64,000 bases of DNA, taken from NCBI GenBank assembly GCA_034769895.1, contig CM068373.1, positions 433,547,080 to 433,611,079 on the forward strand. The letters run 5' to 3'. Below, piece after piece: positions 1 through 9,840 of the stretch. A program made the translations under genes and the position numbers. The notes beneath the pieces were generated by a model. The model did no database searches. It was not told the DNA's origin and saw nothing but the letters and a program-made list of their open reading frames with translations. The stretch is from Magicicada septendecula (taxonomy: Eukaryota > Arthropoda > Insecta > Hemiptera > Cicadidae). Each line of letters opens with the position of its first letter. The first letter of the stretch is position 1.

Positions 1-633
1 CGTACTTAATTGACTAATTATGCATGCTCTAAAATTATACAGTTATATAGAACGGCGTATCACTCTATTTCAAGGAGAAACAATGAAAGGATAGAATAGG
101 TGACATGAAAATTACAGCGATGGATCGTCTATGATATCATATGAATCGTCTACTGTTAATTTTATTCCTAAACTCGCAACAAACATCACATCGCAGAAGT
201 TTCAGTGCGACATCTGCTCTGTAGGTTGTCCATTTACCGTTACCTGGTTGGAATACCCTGGCCATTTCCTCTTTAAAAGCCTTTGTTTCTGATTTCATAT
301 ATTTAACTCTCTCCTGACCAAATTAATGTTTTATGTTCGAAAATGTTTAACTACATGCTCAAATTAATATTGATATACTGAGCACATATGTACTAAATTT
401 CAATACTTTTGTCATTTATCTTGTAGATGTGAGTGTGGCTTTCTGATAACAATGGCCGTTATAGGGTAACGCGTTTTACTTTGATATGGCTAAAGCTAAT
501 TAATAGGCTAAAATGGTATCCAATTATTAAGGAGTACAAATTATAGATTATATGTTATATTCGTTCTATATTCCACATATTTGTATCAATATTATTATAA
601 ACAATATTATAAAGAATATTTTTTTCATTAATA
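1..633. other. AT-rich non-coding stretch
   Basis: No gene or known repeat is recognised here. The only open frame of note is a 53-codon minus-strand frame at 137-298, which has no recognisable family. Confidence 0.5.
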
Positions 634-1200
634 ATGTGTAACAAGAAACCTATGGAACACCCGAGAGGATCCTTCATCCGTCCTTCAATTTGTCGAGCAG
701 GTATAGCCTCAGTCAAGGCCGCACTAAAGTACGTTCCAGAGTGTTCAAGAACACTTGAGATACGCATTAAGCTGGCGTGCATTAGTGATGGAAAAATATT
801 ATCGAACACCTGTGCTACCTATAAAAGGGGCAGAGGCTGGGCAGTTACGTTGAGCGAGTTTCCTTAGAGCGGATCGAGTGGTGGTTGAAGGTTACTGTAA
901 AGTGTTTTTACTGTATTATAATTAGTGTAGAACTCTGTTATTTAACATTATTATTGCGTGTGGACAAACTTAACTTGAATTAAATTCAAGTAACAGAACG
1001 TATACTTGAATACAAGTATACCTGAATTAAATTTAAGTATAGCAATATTACAACCGTACGAGTATAATCTTGTTAAATAACTTGTTGATTACAAACTGTT
1101 ATTTGTGATTAATTAATGCTGGTGATTACTGATTTCTTAGTGTCTGTATTTTGTTTTCCTCTGTACCGTAGAACCATCAGTGACACCGTCGTCACAAATG
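634..1200 (+). repeat. Promoter-bearing dispersed repeat, copy 1
   Basis: This segment recurs in the same orientation near 38650-39030 and 63800-64000. Shared landmarks are a block reading roughly GCCTCAGTCAAGGCCGCAC, a TTCAAGAGCACTTG-like block, then a TATA box (CTATAAAAGG at about 820) followed roughly 30 bases later by CAGTTACG. A CAGTATTTTG/ACCGTCGT tail near 1145-1190 also matches the 38990 copy. The layout resembles a regulatory unit such as an LTR or a multicopy gene promoter. No coding sequence is attached, and the family is not identified. Confidence 0.6.
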
Positions 1201-1548
1201 TATGTTTAAAAATGTGTGTAAAATTACACAAACATATATTATTTAGAACGACGAAGGAAGCGCGAAAAGTTTACGGCCTGACACACAGACAACTGTGATT
1301 GTTCACAACAACCGCGAGTCATCAAACGTTCTGCCATAAGTTTAAAAGAACTGTATCTACTACTTCGATTGTTATGCTTAAATAAAAGATGCACGTTTGG
1401 TGTTTTGCGGTAAATGAATAACACTGGATATCGCGCAGTGATAAAATAATTCGGTATAAAAGGTTTGCAGCTACGAAAATGAAAAGAATTTTTTATACGC
1501 TGGAGACTCTTCAACATCGTTTCCAGCAGTAAAAATATTGGCGCTGAA
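1201..1548. other. Non-coding stretch
   Basis: AT-rich sequence without a recognisable gene or element. Open frames on both strands have no family features. Confidence 0.4.
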
Positions 1549-1639
1549 TTAAAAATGTTGTCGTTTGTCCATTCGTGACGATGAATCTTTAGGTCGCTCA
1601 AAACCACTGCTACCGACAAACATATAAAGAGAATCCCGA

Positions 1640-1790
1640 CTACCGTCATCATCAGCCTCAAGGATTAGACTCATCCTGAACCTGTTCCAGGACCACTTCG
1701 CTCTCGGCCGTCCTACATCTCTCTTTCCCACCGGCCTACATTCCATTGCTAGCACTGGAGTCCTGTCACTCGTCACTCCTCCCAAATGTT
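1640..1790 (-). pseudogene. LINE reverse-transcriptase C-terminal remnant
   Basis: On the minus strand the translation contains PVGKRDVGRPRAKW, the basic GRRxxGRPRxRW signature found near the C-terminus of many insect non-LTR ORF2 proteins. Only a few dozen codons survive and no catalytic motif is present. It is a short 5'-truncated fragment, and its clade cannot be assigned. Confidence 0.55.
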
Positions 1791-2410
1791 CATACCACGT
1801 TCTTTTGTTGCTCCTTAGCTGTTCAAAAACAATGAATCGACATCCCAGTCCCGTCCTTATGTCTTATGTTATATATATGTTATGTATATATAATATTATA
1901 AATAAATAATTCTGTGCTGATACTGTATTACTACAAGTTCCGTTTTAACGTTGTTAATAGTAACAAGTCTGTTAAGAACAAATGAGAGAAACAAAAGCAC
2001 AAAGAGTTAATGATGCGCTTTCTTGCGTAATGACGTGTATCAGAGCAGTGTCACACTCCTGACTGATTATCCCTCACCTTATTTATCACTTCCTTACCGC
2101 CAGTAAATGGTTATCTTATGCTGGAAATTTATACTTTTTCTACGGCCAGTCGTTTGCATCTCTTCTTTATTTGGACATATAAACAGTTTGGTTCAAATAA
2201 TATGTAAAAAACGTGCACTGACACACATCGGTATATGATACCCATACATAATAATTTACATAATATACACCTCTTAGAGATATTTGCTATACTTATTATT
2301 AAGCAGTTCATTCTGCTTATTGCCAAACGTTGAACTTTGGTTGAATTTTGAATGGTGAAATCAAATTTATGAAAATCATACACAAAAGATGCATCATATG
2401 AATGCATCAT
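1791..2410. other. AT-rich non-coding stretch
   Basis: Low-complexity TA-rich sequence around 1860-1910, otherwise no recognisable gene. A 93-codon minus-strand frame at 2129-2410 shows no domain and is treated as chance. Confidence 0.4.
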
Positions 2411-2920
2411 ATTGACGATATGTTGAAAGCATGGAAATCTAGAGTGACTACGGGAATACAGCTTAACAAATCAATTTGTATGGGTTCCCTGCTATATGCG
2501 GATGACATAGTTCTTATTAAAAAAATGATGATGATTTATAAAGACCTATGTTTCAATTACAAGAAGTGGTAAGAGAGTAATCACTGATAATTTCAGTAAG
2601 AAAGACCAAAACCATGGCTTTTAAAGGTAAATATCCAGTGAGGACTATGATAGTTATAAACAACAGCACTTTAGAATAAGTGAGCCGTTTCAAAAAGGAA
2701 TGAAGATATCAGAGCAAAACTCAAAGTGAAGGACATAATAAATGAAGTTATTACAATTTACAGAAGACAATGGTGCGATCAACTGCAAAGGATGAAAGTG
2801 GATCGATTGCCAAAAGCAGCACTGAGCTATAAAGCCATTGGTAGAAGAGGCGTGGGTCGCCCGAGAATGAGATGGGTGCCGGGACAGGTTTACATAATCG
2901 AATTCTTGAAGAGGAGATGA
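2411..2920 (+). pseudogene. Non-LTR reverse transcriptase remnant (YADD to C-terminus)
   Basis: Around 2411-2530 the plus strand reads through a reverse transcriptase palm segment ending SLLYADDIVLI, the catalytic YxDD box of a non-LTR retrotransposon. Further on, a block like FKGKYPVR near 2620-2650 is typical of the thumb region. At 2726-2900 an open stretch ends in GRRGVGRPRMRW, the basic C-terminal motif of ORF2. Internal stops and frame changes separate the pieces, so this is a decayed, 5'-truncated LINE. The clade is not resolved. Confidence 0.7.
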
Positions 2921-3619
2921 AGAAGAAGAAGAATTTATTTATAAAACTCCTTTACAAGACAACAGTAAGTTTTTATTGTGTCTCATTTCTACTCATTTTG
3001 TAAGCGTAAGTGACTGTTCCACTGCAGATAATACCAGTACTGTCATTACAACAATAATCCTATAATAGAGTTAAATGGAGTTAGTGAATTCCCTCGTATC
3101 TTGTGGGATGTAATTACTCCGACAGTGCACTGTTGTATTGTTCACTAACGCGCGGTGCTCACAGATCGTTGAGTTCCTGTCGGTAAGTTAATGATCCGTA
3201 AACTCTACTCAGGCCATGAATGTGGAAGCGGCAACCTACAATACAAAATAATTCTCTCTCGATTAAACCATTTAATTTTATGGTAGAATTAGAATTGTAC
3301 ATTACAATCAACAACATCTATTCCACTTAGCGAAACATAATTATTTTTACAAGTAAAATTACACGTTATGAGAAATTGTAAAATTATTTTGTTTAAATTA
3401 TTCTTCACGGATTAAAATATGGCCTGCTGAAATTAACTAGTATAATCTCTTATCTGCAGAATTCGCTCAATACTTTGTAAGAAGTACATTTACTATTAGA
3501 TAAATACAGTATCTGTTAATTTTTAGAAAAATCATACAATATACAAAGTGTGTGGGAACTTTCTAAAACTAGTATTTCCCCACAAAAGTCATAAATCTAG
3601 TCTTACCTCTCTAATGAAG
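2921..3619. other. AT-rich flank of the LTR retrotransposon
   Basis: No gene recognised. Poly-A/T-rich tracts are common, and the stretch ends at the BEL/Pao target duplication. Confidence 0.4.
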
Positions 3620-3624
3620 AATAA
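3620..3624. repeat. Target-site duplication of the BEL/Pao element (left)
   Basis: AATAA immediately precedes the TG start of the 5' LTR, and the same five bases follow the CA end of the 3' LTR at 34988-34992. Five bases is a usual BEL/Pao duplication length. Confidence 0.85.
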
Positions 3625-4098
3625 TGTTCGAACCTTGTACTGTATTTCTACATCTGTGTTGTAAGTACCGCATTGCGGCACGCGCGGGTCACGTTGCTTA
3701 TCTACCGCGCCAGCCGGCAGCTGGGCGCACGGTGGTCAATTTTTGTTCAGTTATTTTAGATACTCCGAGCTGTACACTCGTTAACATTACTCTTCCAGCC
3801 GCGGCTTCTGGATCTCATTATTCAATTATTCGTCATGTGCAACCTGCACTAATTTAATTCAGGCGACTTCCGTCTATTTATTATGGCGTTTGACATTTAT
3901 TAAATCTTAATTAACGGGCGTTATGGCCAGAAAAACATCCGCAAGTGTCAGCAATAACATCTAAAATATAAGGTTGTCAATAAACAAACATTATATAAAT
4001 TCAATACAGTCCACTTCGTTATACTTTCAAACCAGCCCTCTTCATTTAGCGTCTCCTGAAACAACTCGAGAAACTTCAAGAGCTTCCAGCACGCAACA
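3625..4098 (+). repeat. 5' LTR of the BEL/Pao retrotransposon
   Basis: It starts TGTTCGAACC and ends ACGCAACA. It matches 34509-34987 nearly base for base, with a few substitutions and one short indel near 3684 (GCGGGTCACG against GCGGATGACGTCACG). The high identity suggests a recent insertion. Confidence 0.93.
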
Positions 4099-4102
4099 TT
4101 TT

Positions 4103-4119
4103 TGGTCCAACCGAACCGG
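4103..4119 (+). promoter_or_regulatory. Probable tRNA primer-binding site
   Basis: A TGG-starting segment, TGGTCCAACCGAACCGG, lies four bases after the 5' LTR. It is complementary to a tRNA 3' end of the form ...CCGGTTCGGTTGGACCA. The position and TGG start fit reverse-transcription priming; the donor tRNA is not identified. Confidence 0.55.
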
Positions 4120-4616
4120 ATTTCATAGTTTTTCGTCCACAAGCGACAACATTTTCTGGTCCACTAATCTGGATTTTATTTCCGCCTTATGGGCAACATT
4201 GTGGGTCACTACTTCAAAACATTTATTTCATTGGGCAAAGGTCCTAGTTCCCGAAAAAGCTTCAAAAATCAAAAACTCTCAAATTTAATTGCTGACCGTG
4301 GCATGCCATTTATCACCGAAAAACGACTTCAAACAAGTGACTACCAAGATACAACAGAACGGCAGAGCTGACACGGCAGGAATCGTCAAGGCAGTTATAC
4401 AGTAGCAGCAATTCCACAACTGTAATGTACGCTGATATACGATGACAGACTTCATCGAACCAGCACGAACAGGCGGGTCACCAACAGCACAGGATTGACG
4501 GACGGATACAGATCGGAACCAACAGGACCACAGCAGTTCGTAACACGCTAGGTTTTCCACGTGACTATGAACCTTTTACTTATTAGTATAATTATTTAAA
4601 TAATGTACGGACATAA
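4120..4616 (+). other. BEL/Pao untranslated leader, proximal part
   Basis: Non-coding leader between the primer-binding site and the insertion point. It continues at 28292. Open frames here show no family features. Confidence 0.6.
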
Positions 4617-4622
4617 CGTTCT
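4617..4622. repeat. 6-bp target-site duplication, left (CGTTCT)
   Basis: CGTTCT sits directly outside the AGTAGGGG terminus and is repeated directly after the CCCCTACT terminus at 28286-28291. Six bases is the length typical of Polinton/Maverick insertions. Confidence 0.85.
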
Positions 4623-4665
4623 AGTAGGGGTGTTATGGGGGTTCGAAGCCACTATCTTCCCCATG
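4623..4665 (+). repeat. Terminal inverted repeat tip, left
   Basis: A 43-bp tip from AGTAGGGGTG to CTTCCCCATG, mirrored at 28243-28285. A diverged copy occurs at 16236-16277, and its mirror at 16614-16655, in the element's centre. It is followed by a twice-repeated ATGAGTGCGAGTGAGA (4663 and 4695). Confidence 0.85.
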
Positions 4666-5500
4666 AGTGCGAGTGAGAGCGAATGACATGTGCAATGAGT
4701 GCGAGTGAGATGGAGGATGATACCACTACCCCCCAATCCATCCCCACCCTCTACCGCGGAAGTGACGTCATACACCCACTTTTGGCCCAAGATTCAAAAA
4801 TCGTGGTGGTGGGGATAAATATCCGGTGCTGTGTGTCGTCGTGTGCATAGTTGCAGATGGACCGGGGGGGTAGTGGTGTGTCCCACGTGACCTTGTTGGG
4901 CGTGTCGAAGTAGTCGGCCATGTTGTCGGCGCGCGGCCATGTTGTCGGCTTTCGGTCATTTTGTGGGGTTATGTGTGCGTTGATTGGTGGAGGCATGGCC
5001 GCGGTATGTTCGCCGTTCGCCGTTCGCCGTCCGGCGGCGGCCTGGCGGTGTCCTGGTCGTGGCTTGATCGTCGCCAGGAGTGGTCGTCGTCCATTTTGTC
5101 GGTGGCGTTGGCCATGTTGGAAAAGTGCGAGGTTGTCGGGTTGTGGTAGGAGTGTGCTGGTTAAGGTTCGGTCACGTTGCCGACTCGTGCGTGTGTTATA
5201 GTGTACAGGTTTGGATATATACGGTGATTCCCGGAAGGGTGGCCATGTTGGAAAAGCGTTGTCGGCATTGCCAACTTGTGCTGGTTTTATCGACGTTGTC
5301 GGTTCGTGCGAGTGTTATACTGTATGGGTTTAAGATATATTTACACTGCCTCCAATGTCCGTCGATGTGAAGAGGTGAATTGCATTGTTGCCAACGCGTC
5401 GGCCACGTTGTCGGCTCGTGCATGTGTTATAGTGTACGGGTTTCAGATATATTTACACTGCCACAATTGTCCCGATATCGTCGATGTCGTGTCTATGTGT
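4666..5500 (+). repeat. GC-rich subterminal zone with GGCCATGTTG repeats, left
   Basis: GC-rich compared with the surrounding DNA. GGCCATGTTG, continuing as either TCGG or GAAAAG, occurs near 4917, 4936, 5111 and 5241, with a GGCCACGTTGTCGG variant near 5401. A TATA-containing block ending in a run like ATATATTTACACTGCC recurs at 5330 and 5450. The array resembles transposase- or initiator-binding subterminal repeats. The long open frames here exist on both strands and look like composition artefacts. Confidence 0.6.
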
Positions 5501-5535
5501 TAAGCAAATATATATACAGATTGAAAAAATACGTT

Positions 5536-5801
5536 CGCACCAACCTGTTGGTCTAGGGCTTGCTATTTCGAGCCCTACATTTGTTGTTGTAAGAAACACA
5601 CATGATATGCAGTGGTCAATTCACTTATATAAAACACATGCACACGCAATATTTATGTAATATCTGAACGCACCAACCTGTTGGTCTAGAGCTTGCTATG
5701 TCGAGCCCTACATTTGTTGTTGTAAGAAACACACATGATATCCAGTGGTCAATTCACTTATATAAAACACAGGCACACGCAATATTTATGTAATATCTGA
5801 A
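5536..5801 (+). repeat. 133-bp tandem duplication with two hairpins, left
   Basis: Two copies with period 133 (starts 5536 and 5669). Each begins with ACCAACCTGTTGGT, a short hairpin, followed by AGGGCTTGCTATTTCGAGCCCT-type inverted repeat sequence, a second hairpin (the second copy has a mismatch). The mirror is at 27125-27390. Confidence 0.8.
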
Positions 5802-6420
5802 TAATAGGACGTTGCAAATGATGTAATCGGCTCCCACCATGATTTTCACATGTGGAGTTATTTTTTACAACAGAATGCTGACAGACCATCCGTTATCACT
5901 GGTGGGTATGTAATATGAATAATAGGGACAAGTGGCAGTTGGCTTCCACAAAGATTTATACACGTGCAATTTTTTTTCCACATGGTGCAGCTGTCTGGAC
6001 ATCTGTTTAGTGAGTCGCTAATGGTAATAATTAATTGCCTCCGTCTGTCAGCATATAATTAATTGCCACCGACTGTGTGAACATATGTTATCGTTGCGTG
6101 TGAACGAAGTTAGGGACGTACATAAATTATTGTGTGAAATAGAACACAATCCAAGCTAAGTGTACGTCTTTGATTTTGTGTGTGTGTGCGTGTGTGTGTG
6201 TGTGTCAGCTGTTACTTTTTTTGTTGATGAGTGTGCATTAGTTGTTATGATGATGTAATCGACTCCGTCTGTCTGCCCATCAGTTTATCGCAGCGTGTGA
6301 ACGTAGTCGTACATAATTTTTTTTTTAAATAACAGAACACACAAGCTGTCTGACACCATCTGTTATCACAGCGTGTGGGAAACAGAACGCAAGCCAAGCT
6401 AAGTGTGCGTCCGTGACTTT
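5802..6420. repeat. Non-coding module with dispersed TTATCnC...GTGTGAACG motifs and a GT run
   Basis: No gene. A motif of about 30 bp centred on TTATCNCAGCGTGTGAACG occurs near 5885 (partial), 6085, 6285 and 6360, and again inverted near 10605 and 10951. A (GT)n run lies at 6178-6207. The mirror zone is 26490-27110, where the dinucleotide run is slightly longer. Confidence 0.6.
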
Positions 6421-6479
6421 GTTTGTGGGAGCTTTTTTTGTTGTTACCATCCCTTTCGTGTACATCCTTGAGATACTAT

Positions 6480-6560
6480 ATTATATATAAGCTGTACGAA
6501 CTGCTCTCAAAGACACATCGTTCGTCGCGAGACTCAACTGGAACTCGTACAAGGTTAGTT
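6480..6560 (+). promoter_or_regulatory. Possible core promoter and short 5' exon, left
   Basis: TATATATAA at 6482-6490 is followed by a short purine/pyrimidine-mixed segment ending in CAAG|GTTAGTTT, a plausible splice donor at 6554. Unlike the genes in this arm it points inward. No downstream exon was found, so the call is weak. The mirror copy is at 26362-26440. Confidence 0.3.
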
Positions 6561-7118
6561 TGTTTTTTTAAACATTCTTTAATTTCTAAAGTATATTATA
6601 ATCATACAATTATTGTTTAATAAAATTGATTTTTTAAATTAGTTCTATGTAACACGTTCTAGCTTGTATATTGAGTTATGAATATGTATATAAGTTATGT
6701 TCGAAGGAATTTTGAAATTAAAAACAATAAAAATATTAAAGCAATACTGTTTAATTACAAATAATTAAAATACATGTAATTAAAATAATAATATGTAAAC
6801 GCACACAGTAGTGAAAATTACAAAATCTATACGAAATACATCTTAGTAAAACTAAGTACAAGTGCACTGTGACATGACAAATGAAAATACATAATATGTA
6901 AACGCGCACAGTAGTGAAAATTTCAAAATGTAAACATAAGCAATATGACAATTGTATACGAAATACAACTAAGTAAAACTAATTACAAGTGCACTATGAC
7001 AGGACAAATGTGTACAAAAAAAGAAATAAACACACACACAGTAGTGAAAATTAAAAAAATACAATTGTATACAATTATATCAAATGAATTATGTGTAAGC
7101 ACATTATATTTTAACATT
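6561..7118. repeat. Tandem AT-rich repeats downstream of the outer 101-aa gene, left
   Basis: Three imperfect units carrying CACAGTAGTGAAAATT (near 6802, 6906 and 7037) and CTAAGTAAAACTA. Spacing is about 104 and 130 bp. Open frames within are by-products of the repeat. Mirror at 25800-26340. Confidence 0.6.
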
Positions 7119-7167
7119 ATGTCAATATATGTAATCGTACGCGACAAATGAAGATGTCCATTCGGTC

Positions 7168-7473
7168 CTATTGTACAATTTCTACTATGTAAGCTCTATC
7201 CTTTTCTCCGCGATAAATTAATTGCAGCGAACACGGTACTAAATTTTTTAATTCCTCATCTTCGAAAACGCCTGCGTATCTCTTTGGTAGATATACACGA
7301 TATTTTAGTCTAGGGTCTCTGTAATCTTGGAGAGTGACGAGTACAGCTTTACCGTACTTTGCGTTTATATTCTGCATTTCTTCTATCGGATATTTTACAC
7401 CGATTATCAATTCCTTTATTTTTTTATACTCAATTGCGCTAATAGTTGCAAACTTTTCAGTGAATGATGCCAT
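7168..7473 (-). CDS. 101-aa conserved small protein, copy A (left arm, outer)
   Basis: A complete 101-aa protein starting MASFTEKF. It has an N-terminal helix-like segment followed by a beta-rich core containing KYGKAVLVTLQDYRDP, YRVYLPKRYAGVF and CSLQLIYRG. From memory, small proteins of this layout accompany protein-primed PolB elements in arthropod genomes. An OB-fold-like nucleic-acid-binding role in replication is possible but only inferred from the alternating hydrophobic pattern. There is no signal peptide or membrane segment. A TATA box (7545-7552 on the minus strand) and a TCATTC initiator about 32 bases downstream support its own promoter. It is one of four near-identical copies in the palindrome; differences are a few residues (for example N against D in the QNIxAKYG segment). 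Confidence 0.8.
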   Translation of the reverse strand: MASFTEKFATISAIEYKKIKELIIGVKYPIEEMQNINAKYGKAVLVTLQDYRDPRLKYRVYLPKRYAGVFEDEELKNLVPCSLQLIYRGEKDRAYIVEIVQ

Positions 7474-7544
7474 TTTAAAATAAAGAATTTATAATTTCTG
7501 GCACGTCTCTCAACGAATGAACGAATAACGCTCGTGCACAGCGG

Positions 7545-7552
7545 AATATATA
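7545..7552 (-). promoter_or_regulatory. TATA box of 101-aa gene copy A (left)
   Basis: TATATATT on the minus strand, about 70 bases upstream of the start codon, with a TCATTC initiator-like hexamer roughly 32 bases downstream. The same arrangement precedes all four copies of the gene. Confidence 0.6.
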
Positions 7553-7626
7553 GGGAGGTTGTTGTGGAGGTGGAAACCGGAGAGGGGGGAAACCACTCAA
7601 CGCACAGTAAGCGTTTATTTTTAACC

Positions 7627-8080
7627 GTGTGAACAGAACACGAGCTGATTTCTCACGGTTCGATGGGTAGGTGGGGAAGAGGGGAGTCGGTTATTTTTTA
7701 TACGTCTAGACAGCACTCGTGCTTGTTCGAACCTGTCGACGGCGCTAATTTATTTTTAGACAGGTGATGTATTTAACTGTGTGAACAGGATACGACTTGA
7801 TTACTCACGGTTCGAAGGGTAGGTGGGGAAGAGGGGAGTCGGTTATTTTTTATACGTCTAGACAGCACTCGTGCTTGTTCGAACATGTCGACGACGCTAA
7901 TTTATTTTTAGACAGGTGATGTATTTAACTGTGTGAACAGGATACGACTCGATTTCTCACGGTTCGATGGGTAGGTGAGGAAGAGGGGTGTCAGTTATTT
8001 TTATACGTCTAGACAGAACATGTGCTTGTTTGAACATGTCGTCGACGCTAATTTATTTTTAGACAGATGATGTAATCGAT
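7627..8080. repeat. 152-bp tandem array, three units (left)
   Basis: Units start with GTGTGAACAG at 7627, 7779 and 7931. Each contains CTCACGGTTCGATGGGTAGG, TATACGTCTAGACAGCA and GTCGACG blocks. The array separates the two 101-aa genes. The mirror three-unit array is at about 24850-25300. Confidence 0.85.
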
Positions 8081-8279
8081 AGAAAGGCGACGACTGTTAT
8101 TTTTTACGTAAGCGCTAAACAATAATGTTTTCAATTAGTAATTTATCAGAAACATATTGACTATTCTAAAATCTGATACAACCCACTCGCGTAAAGCGTG
8201 TACTCTAGTATTTGTACATATTTCCGGAATATGTCAATATATGTAATCGTACGCGACAAATGAAGATGTCCATTCGGTC

Positions 8280-8585
8280 CTAATGTACAATTTCTACTAT
8301 GTAAGCTCTATCTTTTCCTCCGCGATAAATTAATTGCAGCGAACACGGTACTAAATTTTTTAATTCCACATCTTCGAAAACGCCTGCGTATCTCTTTGGT
8401 AGATATACACGATATTTTAGTCTAGGGTCTCTGTAATCTTGGAGAGTGACGAGTACAGCTTTACCGTACTTTGCGTCTATATTCTGCATTTCTTCTATTG
8501 GATATTTTACGTCGATTATCAATTCCTTTATTTTTTTATACACAATTGCACTAATAGTTGCAAACTTTTCAGTGAATGATGCCAT
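8280..8585 (-). CDS. 101-aa conserved small protein, copy B (left arm, inner)
   Basis: A tandem paralogue of the outer copy, 101 aa, starting MASFTEKFATISAIVY. The core motifs (KYGKAVLVTL, YLPKRYAGVFED, LQLIYRG) are kept. It differs from copy A at a handful of sites, including V for E in SAIxYKK, D for G in IIxVKY, V for E in FEDxELK and a C-terminal H. It lies in a segmental duplication: the segments after 7119 and after 8231 begin with the same non-coding sequence and end with the same block near 8110-8230 and 9070-9190. TATA at 8657-8664. Function as for copy A, not established. Confidence 0.8.
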   Translation of the reverse strand: MASFTEKFATISAIVYKKIKELIIDVKYPIEEMQNIDAKYGKAVLVTLQDYRDPRLKYRVYLPKRYAGVFEDVELKNLVPCSLQLIYRGGKDRAYIVEIVH

Positions 8586-8738
8586 TTTAAAATAAAGAAT
8601 TTATAATTTCTGGCACGTCTCTCAACGAATGAACGAATAACGCTCGTGCACAGCGGAATATATAGGGAGGTTGTTGTGGAGGTGGAAACCGGAGAGGGGG
8701 GAAACCACTCAACGCACAGTAAGCGTTTATTTTTAACC

Positions 8739-9045
8739 GTGTGAACAGGACACGAGCTGATTTCTCACGGTTCGATGGGTAGGTGGGGAAGAGGGAAGTC
8801 GGTTATTTTTTATACGTCTAGACAGCACTCGTGCTTGTTCGAACCTGTCGACGGCGCTAATTTATTTTTAGACAGGTGATGTATTTAACTGTGTGAACAG
8901 GATACGACTTGATTACTCACGGTTCGATGGGTAGGTGAGGAAGAGGGGTGTCGGTTATTTTTATACGTCGAGACAGCACATGTGCTTGTTTGAACATGTC
9001 GTCGACGCTAATTTATTTTTAGACAGATGATGTAATCGATAGAAA
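8739..9045. repeat. 152-bp tandem array, two units (left)
   Basis: The same unit as the array at 7627, with starts at 8739 and 8891. The array belonging to copy B has two units, that of copy A three. Mirror at about 23890-24190. Confidence 0.85.
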
Positions 9046-9323
9046 GGCGACGACTGTTATTTTTTACGTAAGCGCTAAACAATAATATTTTCAATTAGTA
9101 ATTTATCAGAAACATATTGACTATTGTAAAATCTGATACAACCCACTCGCGTAAAGCGTGTACTCTAGTATTTGTACATATTTCCGGAAATAAGCGGTGC
9201 GCGAGACAGGCTGTTCCGTGTATTGATTGTAATTGATCGAGTTTGGGACAACCGAAATCTTCTAAATTTATAATATTAAAATGCACGATACGCTTCTGTA
9301 GAAATCTTTTTTTTGCAATCCTT

Positions 9324-9551
9324 TTACGAACACGATGTTAAAAGGATGGAGAAACCCAACATGGTACCGATCGTGTGTTCCGTACATCCGAAATCGATAT
9401 CGTATGAACAATATATTTCACATTTCAACGTGTTGTTGTTGGGTCGTAGAGAAAATTTCGGGTCTTCTAGTTCTTTCTTCAGGTACGTTTCGATTATTGT
9501 GAAAAAAGGTCGTTTTTTCCACTTCTGGTGGTCGTTGTAAAAAGACGACAT
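9324..9551 (-). pseudogene. Minor-capsid-like N-terminal fragment (left)
   Basis: A 75-codon minus-strand frame containing SLRPNNNTLKCEIYC and DIDFGC...IGTMLGF. As recalled, the series LxPNNNTLKxEIxC...IDF...IGxLLGF is a conserved block of a structural protein (probably the single-jelly-roll penton) carried with this polymerase in arthropod elements. Here the frame stops just after LGF, so only the first block survives and the rest of the jelly roll is missing. It is therefore read as a truncated gene. Its neighbour on the outer side is a 63-codon frame (9095-9286) of unknown nature. The assignment rests on memory of the motif, not on a search. Confidence 0.45.
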
Positions 9552-9567
9552 ATTCAGCTCTTCTTCG

Positions 9568-9840
9568 ATGATCCGCTATATCGATGACTTGGACGGACTG
9601 AACTTACGACAGAGGACGATATTCCTTTCCCGTGCGGTGTACGTCGGCTTCACAGTACTTGATGTCAGCAAACTGATAATGTACGAATTTCATTATCGGT
9701 ACGCTGACACCAAGTTATGCAAGCCGTTTGATACAATCGTCCGGATGTTTGCGCTGTCTCTGTGCATCGAAATAATGCAAAATAACACAACTTTGTATTC
9801 AATTAGTAATTTACCAGAAACTTACTACGACTCGCACTGA
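9568..9840 (+). pseudogene. Inverted fragment of the DNA polymerase gene (left)
   Basis: Codons 1-50 match the polymerase segment just before motif C, with MIRY.DDL..L.LRQRTIFLSR and VYVGFTVLDVS. The fragment lies on the opposite strand to the full gene at 11222-14779. After HYRYAD the similarity ends and the frame continues into unrelated sequence, so it lacks motif C and cannot be functional. It is a partial inverted duplication from the element's own polymerase or a relative. The mirror copy is at 23082-23354 on the minus strand. Confidence 0.75.

Noticed and set aside
137..298. 53-codon minus-strand frame starting MKSETKAFKEEM
   Set aside because: It has a clean start and stop, but it is too short and no family is recognised. 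It could be an exon, but nothing supports it.
4920..5503. Several overlapping open frames in the GC-rich left tip (and mirror 27423-28256)
   Set aside because: Frames are open on both strands and in several phases because the composition is stop-poor. They overlap the subterminal repeats and show no domain.
7627..8080. CRISPR-like array
   Set aside because: Units are long contiguous tandem repeats without unique spacers, in a eukaryotic element.
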